This document shows, one piece after another, positions 51,301 to 63,300 of a stretch of DNA of 64,000 nucleotides (position 1 is its first letter; every line of letters starts with the position of its first letter). The position numbers and the translations under genes were made by a program. Origin of the DNA: Parus major (taxonomy: Eukaryota; Chordata; Aves; Passeriformes; Paridae); assembly GCF_001522545.3 (NCBI RefSeq), contig NC_031773.1, positions 43,506,786 to 43,570,785 of the forward strand, written 5' to 3'. The notes beneath the pieces are model-generated. The model was not told where the DNA came from. It worked only from the letters and a program-made list of their open reading frames with translations, and searched no databases.

Positions 51301-54300
51301 GAATTATGTGTTCATTTCTGGTCTCCTCAAACAGGGGAGATCACAACTAAAAGGGATTCAGGCGCTAAATTGTTGAAGCCAGAGTATTATTTGAGGGATG
51401 TTTCATTTTCTGATAACTCTATTTTTATGCTTTTACTTAGTTGTATGTTACTGACTACTGTTGGAGATGGGATGCCAGGCTAGTAACTGTTGATTTGACT
51501 CAATAAGGCAAATATATTTTTATATACTATTTGTCCTTTTTCCCATAAAAAATATTCCTGAAGTTTTCATAGCTTCTGGGCCCTAGGAATTGCTTGAAAC
51601 ATTACATGAAGCTTTTAGTGCTTGCAAACTGCTACTCTCACAGGTTATTTCAAAAGTATCAAATGCTGCTCCCTGTACTCTGCATTGGCTTCCCAAAGCA
51701 GCACTCCAGTATAGTTTGGTCTTTATGTTCAAGGTGCTTAATGACGTGACCCTAGATTGCCTGAAAATAATCCATGTTTCTGCTTAAAGACTTCTGCTTG
51801 CAGCTTCAATCTTCTAGTGTAATGTGTTTTTCTAAAGTAATTGGTGTTGCTGAAGAAGTTGTTTTGCTGGCTAGCCCAATACTTTCAACTTCTTTTTGGA
51901 ACTCACACTTTTTAAAATGCACTTTTAAAACTTAATTTTAGAATGAAAACCTAGTTTTCATTCAATTTTTTTCCCTGAAAAGAAATATATAAATAACAAG
52001 GGGTGGATGTTGCAAATTTCAAATGCATTACAGGAAGGATGGATATGGTGTAAAACCAGGGTCTGTGATAGGTGGGGTAAAGTCTATTCCATAAGTACCC
52101 CTCTTGACTCCTAGTTGAAAACTAGTGTTGAATCTTTTATGTTTTAACCTTCACATTATATAATAATGATCTGTAGTCCTTAAAAAATAGTCAATGGGTA
52201 GGCACCCACTTAGCTTTCTGTCCTACTGCTGTATTTTTTTAATGCCTTTAGATTCCTTCCTATAATACATCTGCTATGTGTTTTTTAGGACACACCTAAA
52301 TTCATTAAGTCATATATCTGGAAATTACTTAGTCCATTAGTCATCATATGATCAGCACTGACTCGTTTTTTCCCTGCCTCCACTCTGCCTGTATCTGCCT
52401 GTTATCCTCAGTCATACACACATTTTAAACAGTTCAGGAGAGAATTTACTTTTTTGTTACGTGTCAGTAACTATCCTAATGGTGTTCTGATTGATGGCTT
52501 GGATTCTAAGTGTTATCACAGCCTGAATGTACATATTATATTACACAAGTGACTGACTGCCCATAGCTGTCCGTAGAAAGTCAAAGTTTCTAGGTATGGC
52601 TGCTGCTTTCACACAGCAAATAGGATAATAGGGCCATGTGAGTTGGACTCCTCAGATGATGAAAAATTTAAGGTGTCACTGTGCTGGAATTTATATTGAG
52701 AAAAAAAAGTGAGTGCAAGGAAATAAGAATTTTGTGTGATTAAATGTTAAAGGATCATTTTTAGCAGCAGAAATTAGTTACTGTTTCTTTAAAAATTTAT
52801 TTGGTGTGTGCTAGAATTAGTGAAATTGGTAGAGAAACCTAAATGTAATCCTTGCTGAAGGAAGTGGTGGTGATGATTCAGTAAATGTCACTTCCAGATC
52901 TGAGTCAGAGCTGAACCATAGAGTCAGCATGATTCTGGAGTGGTTCGACAAGCTGTTGGGGAGCTCTATTTGGAATGAGACAAAAAGCTCAACATCTTTC
53001 TTGCCAACAGTTCTTAAAGACCCAGTGGCAATTTCTGGTCTATTAAGGCTGATTTCTTGGCCATATGTAAATTCTAGTATTCACTTGTTTCAATCTTTTT
53101 ATAAGGCATCTTACTCTCTTTCTCTCTTTATATTAAAAAAAGAAAGAAAAAAAAAAAAAGCTTTGACAACATGGAAACAAGGAAGAGAGAAGTTATTACA
53201 TCTATATATTGCTTATAAAGTTCTACATTATGAAGTACTTTTTTCTGAAGTTTAATGTCATTGTCATTACTGTTATGAAGTTGTAGAGTATTCCAGCAAC
53301 TCTTAATTACATTAGCCCAGCACCCTGCTTTATAATTGTTATCTGATATGTCGTATTTATGATTAGAATAAAAAAAACCACTAAAACTTGCAAAGCACAA
53401 CCTGTTCTTTTAAGTATTTCAGCCTTTCATATGTTGAGTGTTCACACTACATTGCTGGATATTTGTATGAAACTGAAGTGCTTTACTTCCTGTTGTTCTT
53501 TCATGTTGTTACTTTTTTCATAAAGATAATAAAAAACTACATTTCATAGAAATAGAAATGCAATATACAAACCATAAAAAGAACTTATGATTTTATTTTT
53601 TTTCAGGAATATAAGTTGGCACTTGTACAGTGTTATGAAAGATACCTTCAGCAGTTTGTTTCTGTAAACCTTGATGATGTCATGAATGATGTGCACTGCT
53701 TTAAATCCACTTTTTTTCCAAACGGTGTCAAAGACAAAAAAGCAGCACTTACGGTAGGTTGTGGGTTTTTAAAATTTCTTCTGGTCAAAGACATGAAAGT
53801 AAGTAGTCCATTTTATCCTCCACGATTGTATTTCATATTAATTATATATTAACATTAACTAATCTTTAATAGTTTGTTGATATCAGTTGCATTGAGATTT
53901 AATGATCATATGTATGATATGAACATCTGGAATTGGTGTATATTTTTAAGAGTATGTAGGTGCCTAATGCTTTTATGGCAGAAGCCAACCACCATCAACT
54001 TAGTGTTAAAACAGCAGTCTTCTCTGAATGTGGTGTTCTGTAACTGCTTACAGCAGTTTTTGCTCTGAAATAGTTGCTATTATCCACTGTCAGAATCAGG
54101 ATGTAGGCAAAATTTCATAAATGTCCTGCAATTCTGGAAATTTCTGTATTGCATGATCTAAGAACCAGGCAGAATGCAAGACAATTAAAACATTCTTCTG
54201 TATTTTGTACCATAAGTGTACAAAATACCACTTGATATAAAAGGTCACGACAGTTAGAAAAGCAGTGGTTTATTTTTTTTTTTAGCTTATTTTCTCACTG

Positions 54301-57300
54301 TGAAAAAAAAGGGAAAAATGCTGAATAATTTTCTAAGTGCTTTAAGCTCTAGGAAGCCAAGTGACCTTAAGAATGTTTTGGAATACTTTCGTGTTAACTG
54401 CTTATCAAAGTTGGGACTTGCAGTATGCCTTTAGTTATTCATGGAAGAAAGTGTTTCAGTTGATATAGGAAGAATGCTAAAAACATGTTATATTTTACTT
54501 TAAGCAGTTCTTTGCTGAGAAGCTCTACTTTTGTACATGGTGGGTATTTTGAATTAACTAATGCAAGTTACTCTGTGATCAAGAACAATGAACAGAAATG
54601 GTAGGCAGCTCCTGTGTATTGAGCTAATCAAATTCATATCCTCAAGTCAGGGTGTAAATAGGTGTTTAGTGAAGAGAAGAAAGCAGATGGTTTGCTTAAA
54701 AGCTAGAAGCAGAATCATAATAGAAAAGATACTTGGTTTGTGTTATTTTTTTGTTTTTAAAATGTGGTTCAGCTTCCTAGAAAGAATATGACCAAAGACT
54801 GTGTTAATACATTTTTAAAAAATGCTTTGTAAATAAATTTTAAATTCAAGAGATGCTCTCCTCTGTTTTCTGTATGTTTGAACCAGTCCTACTGGCAAAT
54901 GTTATTGCAGCCCATACCAAAATGCCTGTTCTGTAACTTGGCCTTTACAGACTAAGATATCCCTAAATTTTCAGATATGGAATCTAGTTTGGCAATGATC
55001 CCTACAATTCGAAATGGAAAATTATAAAGTGTCAAATGATCACATCTAAAGGCTCTAGGTGTAATTTTTTTTGCCATGTTCCCACTGCACTTTTTTTTTT
55101 TAATGTAACACTAAGAAATGGCATTTCAGGGCTAGAAACTTCCAGCTTTGGTGAATTAACTGCAACAAAATAATATAATTTCAAAACTTACCAGTTTAGG
55201 AGGCTTTGAGAGATTGATAGGTACTGACTGGTCATGTCCCATTTAGCCCAGTTTTTAAGCTGATGCTATAGTTCAGGCACGACTGAGGTCACATTAGGTA
55301 TTACAAGGAAGAGAAGAAGAAATCCATCTGTGGAAGAGAAAAGTAACAGATGAGAGTGAGAAATAAGATATTGGTAATATAGATGGAGAAGTATAGGTAA
55401 GTTAAAATTTGCCTTAGTTTGTTGAAGACTTCTACAGAGAAGCCAAGTGTCAAAGCTAGATTATTTGAATAGCAGTTCAATGCCACATTCTCCCTACACC
55501 ACTTTCAGCACTCCTAGTGCACTAGGTGTGTTTTCGTCCTGTGACACAGTGGAAATTGACTCAGGTTAATGGCACAGCAACCCTGAAGCTTTAGCATTTT
55601 CTCAGTATTCTAATGCTTAGTTTAATGTTATGCTGATTTTTTTTTGCTGTTACACCTAATCTTTCCTCACCATTTTTTTGTACTTTGCTGATATGAACTG
55701 AAATATGCTTATATTTTAATTAACTTTATATATATTTCTATGTGTTTTAGTTCCATGCTTTGCAAGCGAGAAATGTTTGTATTTATGAGATGGTTTGCAG
55801 CAGAGACAGGAATCTTCAGAATCGAGAGTCCCTGCAGACTTGTCTCAGTGTCCTGGCCTCATTACGACTCACTATGCAAGTGGCTCTACCTCAGGAGAAT
55901 TTGTGTTGGCTTATCTACAATGGTACCTCAGGCTTTCCATTTACATTTCTTTGCTAAGCAAAGCTGTGAAGGGAAACTTTTATACTCTTTATGCTATTCA
56001 AGGTCAACCCAAGGGTCATGAATACATCTCTAGTTAGTCTTCAATCACAGTAGGGGTTTTTTTGTAATTTTTTGTTTTTCTAATAGAAGGGATTTTAAAA
56101 TTAGGATTTCCACAGTGTCCATTTTCAGGTGGACTGTTGTAAAAGCATCAACTTTTTCATCATCATGTGCTTAAGAATACTAATAAAATCAAAAGTAAGG
56201 ACATTTTTGGAGTAAATCCTGATTAACAAAAAAAGCTCAAGATTTTTCTATCAATAAAATGTTTGTTTTGATGAGTTAATTTTGTCTTGGATTTTGGTTG
56301 GTGGAGCTTTTCTGGTTTTGGTTGTGGTTTTTTTCTGCTTGTTTGCTGTTGGGTTTTGGGGTTTTTTTGAAAAGGGGATTTCAGATCTAAGAGAAAAAAA
56401 TTGTCTGTCATCACATCTTTGTATACATTTTTGAAAGTACTTTGAAGGGAAGAGTTGGTAATAAATCTATTCTAAAAAATACCATATGGTACTTAAGAAT
56501 TTTGATCTGTGTATAAGATTTCAGGGTGCTGATTGTAAATGCTTGTATTAGGGAAAAATTGAGAAAAGAATGGAACTTCTGCAAACTAGATACAAAGAGA
56601 ATGATTTATCAATTTTAATAAAAGATTTAAATTTCAGGAACAACAACAGCATACTTTTGCTTTGAAAGGCAATGTCATTTATTTTATGAGTTGGAAGGGC
56701 CGTAGAAGGATCATCAAGTCCAACTCTTGAGTGAATGGCCAGGTGGAGCCCACAACCTTGGCATTGTTAGCACCATGCTCTGACCAACTGAACTACTATT
56801 CAATTGTTGCAATATAATCTGCAGAGATAATATGTTTGTAATTTCATTTTGAAAAATGCACTTTCTCTGAGCTATGATTGGTCAAAATTCTTATCCATTT
56901 GTTTTGCTGGGACTGCTGTTGCCATCAGTCCCTACTTTTGAGGTGTGTTTTTTGATTGTATGTTTCTGTGGGAGAAGAATTAAAACTAAAATATACTCAC
57001 CTGCCATTGTGACATCCCACTGCCTGTGAGTGGGACAGGTCTCTCTACCAATCCTAGCCAATAATCTACTCTAATTAGAAGGAGGCAGTAACTCAGTTTT
57101 TCCCTAGTTCCTGAGCATTTTTCTGCAATTTCAGACAATAGATTTTGTGCCTCATTACACATTTGACTGATAAAAAGAAATCTTCCTAATACTTGCTCCA
57201 TTTAAGCTTATTGGCATAATAACACCCTTCTAGCTGTGACAGGTGACATTGTGATGCCTCCTGCTGCCACAGGTGTCCCTTTCTGAAGGTTCATACAGAC

Positions 57301-60300
57301 AGAAGAATAGGCTTTTTTTTGTCTCCCAGAACTGCACTGTCTTTTATATTTCTAAGACTGATTTTTGAAAATTTTATGACATTTCTTAAATCAAGTACAT
57401 TTTTGACAGGTTTTTATTTGTAAGTCATTTTGATGCTTTTGTAAACTCCACTCGCTTTCAAATTTCTTCATGTCACTTATCATTCTTAATATCATGTAAT
57501 TGTGGTGGTGTCTGCCAGGGCAGTGCTATGATGGGCTAAAAGGATCATGTAAGGTAAGGTCTGTGAGGAGAGGTAGTGTTTTGCTTTAAAGACCCTGGCA
57601 TTTGGGGATGAAAGTAAGATTTGTCTCTCTAGCAGTTACTGAGTAAAAATTTAATTTGGTAAATTTTTAATATTTCATTCTCATGAAATCTCATGATTAT
57701 ACAGCTTCACTAATAAAACTAATATGGCAGAAGAATTTAATTGTTTCATCTTTTCTAAATTAGAAGTTTTTTCAGAAAAATCATTAGTTATTAATTTGTT
57801 TAACAAAAAGTCATTAGATTGTTCTTCTCTGGAAGTAATAACCCAGAAAATAAGAAAAAGATTGAGTTGCTTAACATAACAAATTTCATGTAGGATTATA
57901 GAACTTACCTGTTTGTTTAATTTATTTTTGCAGGTACTATCCATATTTACACCATATGCAGACAATTGATGGTGATGGGTCAGTCTGCTAAGGTACAGCA
58001 AAATAAATAGAGCTGTAAAATTGTCAGGAGTTTAGAAAATGCATCTGTGTTTTGCGTAACACCGTACCCTGACTTTTCCATTTCACTGGTATTGCCAATA
58101 GTAGTACTTTGTCACAAGGAAATAAAATGTCTGTGTTTCAAAGTGGTTGATTTCTAAGCCCTCATGCCTTCCTGAGTCTGCTCCTTCCTCAGCTGTGGAA
58201 TGGAGCCCAGTGTAATGTCTTGCTGGACATTGAAATGCCATATGTTAGGCTGTTTCAGAGGATTCCAGGTCCTTTGTTTTGGACAGCTATATATATTCAA
58301 GAATTGCTCTTTTGTTTCTTAAAATGTGGAAATGTGCTGACACCTGGTGGCTAGGGTTTTAGTTGTGAATACTTGATAAAAATAACCTGGCCTTTCCCCT
58401 CTGCCTTTTTTTTTTTTTTTCTGAATGTGGTTTTTATTTGTCTTAGCTTTACTATTTTCTCCTAAAACTTGAACAGAATTTGAATCAGCCTTAATACAAT
58501 ATATTTTCTTATTTGTTGTTTTATTAGTCTTTCACTGAGCAGGAAAGATTTTTTTATCTTTGAACATCTATTAAAAACAGAAGTGACTTAGAACCTCCTT
58601 TAACATACTCAGGTTTCTGCTATACAGGAAACAGAGGAATTGGTCATGGGTATTTCCAATTCTTGAAATTTAGACTAAAAGAAAATTTGTATATTGGCTT
58701 AATTTAGGACAAAGGTGGTGAACATTTTATGTACCTCAGGGAAAAGCTGACTCAAAGAAAATAGTAAGAGGAAGATAAAGATACTGTTCATTCAGTCAAG
58801 GACTAATTATTAAAATTAAACTGCTGCAATAACTATGTTCCCCTGCAAATTAGGAGCCAAGAGTTTCATGGGTATAAATTAATCTAAGTGCAGGTTTTCA
58901 CCACAAAAGACAGACTTCAACTCTAGATCACTAGAGCTGCCAGAAAAGGGAGGGAAAGCTCTCAAGAGCAGATGAGAGAGAAGGGCAGGATCTTTGTCTG
59001 ATGGCAAGACTGTGGTGAACTGGAGTGGTTAAGGTAGCTTGGAGGCTAAAATAGTGCTTGACTGCTATTTAAGATGGAAAAAACCAATAACATGCAGGTG
59101 GAAGGCTTTTCAGTCAATAAAACAGGTTAAAAACTATTACAATTTCTATGATTTTTTTCCCCCCCTCTTTCACTTTGTCCTACCAGGTGAAGGTAAGTCT
59201 TTGTATCTGTCCATTAGTAAATAGGAAGCATACTTATGTATGTTAAAATGCATTCATTTTGAAATTAGATTTCTTCAATACAGGTCCTGGAATACTTACT
59301 GTGGGCCAGTATATGTATGGAATCATCCATTCCACTCTTATCTGTGCATTATTTGACGTGGAGAGCCACCCTATATACGGCAGTTTCTCAGTGTTATTTT
59401 GATTGTCAAGCTGGCATTCATGGAGAGGTATCCTGATTTACCTTATGTAGCATTTCAGATGCAATCAAATAGGAAATATTTATTTAAATATTCCTACTGT
59501 ATCAGCAGATCATATATATTTAGAGTTCTGCCCGTATTCCAAAATTTTACTCCAAAGGGGAGATGTGTTTCCACACAAATGTATAATGTATAATCAACTG
59601 AAATGCAATAGCACTTTGTAATATACTCACAGTCACAGACTTCTAGCATTAAACACTGGCCAGGTCCCATGCATATATACAAAAGGTATTTTACAAAGGT
59701 TTTATTTTCCTTTTCAATTGTTCAGGACCTGGCTTTCATTGCGGCTCTTTGCAATTGTATAAATTCAGGAACTATATTATTCTAAAATTAGATATCAACA
59801 CAGAGTATGTATATATATATATATATATATGTATGTATTTTTAATTCTTTGGACAGATATTTGCTCGCCGTGGTTTGATTAAAATTGATGAAATAAAGAA
59901 ATTAGAAGATATCAGTTCTTCTCTGGAACATACAAAGACAGAAAAGATTTTTAGAGAGGCCACTCTAAAGGTATCATCATGCAAGTCATTATAAAAAGGT
60001 AGAGGAGTTATGATCTTTATGAACAGAAAACATAAAACAGATATTGACTTAATTTTTAATTTGTGCCCCAGATGTCAGTAATGATTTTCAAGAGAGCAGT
60101 ATATGAATCCAGAAGAAAGTCGAACAGCTCTCGACGTGAGTCAAAAGTTAACCCAAGAAAAGCAGTAAATGTAAGTCTGATATTTCACATAATCCTTCTC
60201 TTCCTTTGCTATTTTCATGTGATGAAACTGTGATATAATTTTTCCAGATACGGATGGTGCCATACACAAGCAGTAAGTTTTATATTTGCAGTTTCATAAT

Positions 60301-63300
60301 TAACAGAATTTATTAAGAAAACTCAGAACAAGCTTCAAAGTAGGGAAGATGTACTAATTATTACTTTAGAAGTTTATCAGGAGAGATCTGCATGGTTTTA
60401 AACTACATGGCCTTAATACTCTCCCCCATAATTTCTACTGTACTATTTTTGAAGTAAAATACCATGCCACAGTGTGTCTGGCTGCTATGAATTGATTAGT
60501 CTAAGTACTGTACCTGCTTAGCATGAGGCTTTGCTATGCCTTTGAAGCATGACATTAATAACAGCAATATGTTTTACAGTATGTTATTTTCTGTTTTGAA
60601 CACGTACTTACTTTCTGATGGAGAAATGTTTTGAAAAAAATCTTGCTTTATTGCAAGTTTAGATGTCACAAGGCTTAAATTACCTTTTCTTACTTAGCTG
60701 TCATGGCCTCGCACAACTACTGAGCAGCTGCTTGTGGAAATGTTTGATGGTGCTGCAGCTCAGTTCCTTGCCATCCTGGAAGCACTGTCTGATAGCAGCA
60801 GGAATCTATTGCCTCCTCATCCTCCTGTTCCTGATGAAATTCAAATCCGTGTTGTCACTTCTGAGCTTTTTTCCGCAGGCCTAGAAATCCTCTCAGGTAA
60901 CAGCTTAAAGAAGCAAAGCCGGTGTTGGTGGGGAGCCTGGAACTCCATTTTATTTTGGGTTTTTTTCTATTAAAAAAAAGAGAATGTGCCTGAAGGTATA
61001 TATTTAATTGATAACAATAGCACCTATAAAAGCAGGTAGTCTTTCTTATCTTCACATAATAGAAGATAAAAATCTGGTTTGATCTCCATTGTCTATTATA
61101 TTCAGTAAACATCTGCAGCAGTTTATGCATCTATTTTCTAAGTAAACTGGAGTTCATTATCTTTGTAGTGGTCTTTACAGGCTTTACTGTGCCATATATT
61201 TATGTCTAAAACTGTTGTTAACACATAGTGTTTCCACTACTGCTGAGCAGTTATTGCACAGCCTCAAGGCTGTCTCTCCAACCCTCCCCTCCCCAAAGGC
61301 CGCTAGGCTGGGGGTGGGCAGGAGGCTGGGAGAGAACATAGCTGGCACAGCTGACCTGAACTCACCAAACAGCTGATCCACACCAAAAGCCATCCAGCTC
61401 AGCAGCAGAGTCTGTGACCAAGGGAGAGGATAGGGGGATTTCCCAAGCAACTGCTACACATCCTGAAGCCTTGCTTACCAGAAGGTGCATGGGTGTCTGC
61501 CCACCTATGGGAAATAGTGAATAAATTACCTTTTCTACTTCATTTTCAGTCACAGCTTTGTTTTCTTTATTTATTTGGGAGTGTCTAAACAATGAGCTTT
61601 CCATCATTTTTTCCCCCTGTCCTGTTGTGAAGCATGAGTGAGAGAGCAGAAGGATGGGGGTCGAGAAGCCAGGCAAGGTCAGAATACCATGGTATTTGAT
61701 GTATTCTATTTTCTTAAAAAAATCTCTTTAAAGTTAGATGTGAAAACTTAAGAAAAACACTGGACTTGATGGTTCCTTCCACACTTTTTTTTTTGCTGGG
61801 CTGAGTATAGTCCTGGGTATAGAGGTATTTTGTCAGTAAAAGGATATATAGAGTACACTTCAAAATGATATTTTTCTTGGTATGATTACTGCCTAATTAG
61901 AATTTAACAAGTCAAATAAATTATAAATTGATTTAATAATTTTATCTTGAAGGTGGAGAGAGCAACGGCACCAGTAATTTTGGTATAATTAATCCATCAT
62001 CTACCCTTCTGCAGTTGATGCTAACAGGTAAGCTAGCTTTGAATTTCAAAGGATTTCTTTAACCCAGTGATGTAAATGCTTAGTGGACAGAATTAATTTT
62101 CATGTTAGTTCTATACATAAAGAGTGTGCAAAATGGTGTCCTCTTGGAGTGGTTGTGTACAGGGCTGGGAGCTGGACTTTGTTGATCAAGCTTGTGGGTA
62201 CCTTCCAACTCATGACAGTGAGTGTGGCATATTATTAGGACTACAGAACACTGCTGAATATATTAGCTAAAAAATTGCTGAGAGTTCCAAGGACCAGGAG
62301 GTCTATTTTCTGCCTTACTGTGGTCTGATAAACTTGAAAAGTGAGAAAATAGGCTCCTTATGTGTATACGAGCATTTTTGGACACAGTAAGGCGAAATGT
62401 TTACCTGTCTTGAAATAAATTGTATGTGTTTATATGCAATTTTTAACCCAAATTTTGGATAGCAAAGGTCTTTACAGGGTGATAAGCTCTTCCTGCAACA
62501 GCAAGGGTTAGATCCTTGGTGCTCTTTACACAGGTATGTTATATCAATAATTGTAGAGCCTTTTTTGAATGTAACAGGACAATGTAATAAAGTCAAGTTA
62601 GCATGCCGGTATTTGTTCAAAGTTTGGATTTGATGATCTTGGAGGCCTTTTCAAACCTATATGATTCTATGGTTGCAGATTCATCATTGAAGCAGTCTAA
62701 GCCTAGACATTACTGTGAAAAGATAAAACTATTGTTTCTTGTAAAGTTATTAAAACATCCTTCAAGATTATGTTGACTGCTGAAAAAATGTTTTGTGTTT
62801 ATCAATGCCCAAATTATGAAAATAAATTAAACTTTCAATAAACTTCTGAATACATATATGTAAAACAAAGAAAATATTTTTGTCATCACTGCAGGACAAA
62901 AAGGGGTGTCTGGAAATGCTGCTGTGAAATTTGTAAAATTAGCTTTCAGCTATGAAGAGTGGGCCGTGTTTTATTCTGCGCTTGAATTTGTTAATAATTT
63001 TCTTCAGGTAATCTGGATATGATTGTGATATTCTTTAGTTGGTCTTTTCCTGTGAGGGTAAGGAGTATGCAAAATACATATTTTAAAGACCAGTCTCTAT
63101 GTTTTTTCCCTCTCTATTAGACTCAAGATGACCCAGCATGGAAGAAAGCTGAAATAGAACTCAAACTCCTTACACTGATGCAACCTTTAGTATTCCCAGG
63201 AACATTTGAACGTAGTTTTTCTGTTACTGATGATAATAGCGAAGAAGCCAGCACACTTCAAGGTTCTGAAAAGACACAGACAGTTAGAAGTGAGTGTTTT

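Larger units (their letters stand above)
50824..53606 (+). other. CFAP54 intron 2
   Basis: A 2.8 kb AT-rich intron with probable old LINE remnants at about 51,290-51,330 and 51,668-51,776 and an A-rich stretch near 53,138-53,160. Nothing else is recognised. Confidence 0.8.
55923..57933 (+). other. CFAP54 intron 4
   Basis: A 2.0 kb intron containing a T/G-rich low-complexity stretch (about 56,283-56,372) and the tRNA-derived SINE on the opposite strand (about 56,685-56,796). Confidence 0.8.
62028..62894 (+). other. CFAP54 intron 10
   Basis: An 867-bp intron holding two CR1-type tail fragments on the + strand, at about 62,166-62,212 and 62,623-62,672. Confidence 0.8.

Noticed and set aside
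56743..56796. Functional tRNA gene
   Set aside because: The tRNA-like head has a broken B box, a changed anticodon and no acceptor stem, and it runs into a CR1 tail. It is a SINE head.
58335..58362. CTCF-like motif ACACCTGGTGGC in CFAP54 intron 5, and a similar one in the left island near 23,175
   Set aside because: Each departs from the core at key positions, and single matches of this kind are expected by chance.
61755..61790. Possible third CR1 tail in CFAP54 intron 9
   Set aside because: Only about 20 bases match and the diagnostic GTGGGTCCC part is missing.
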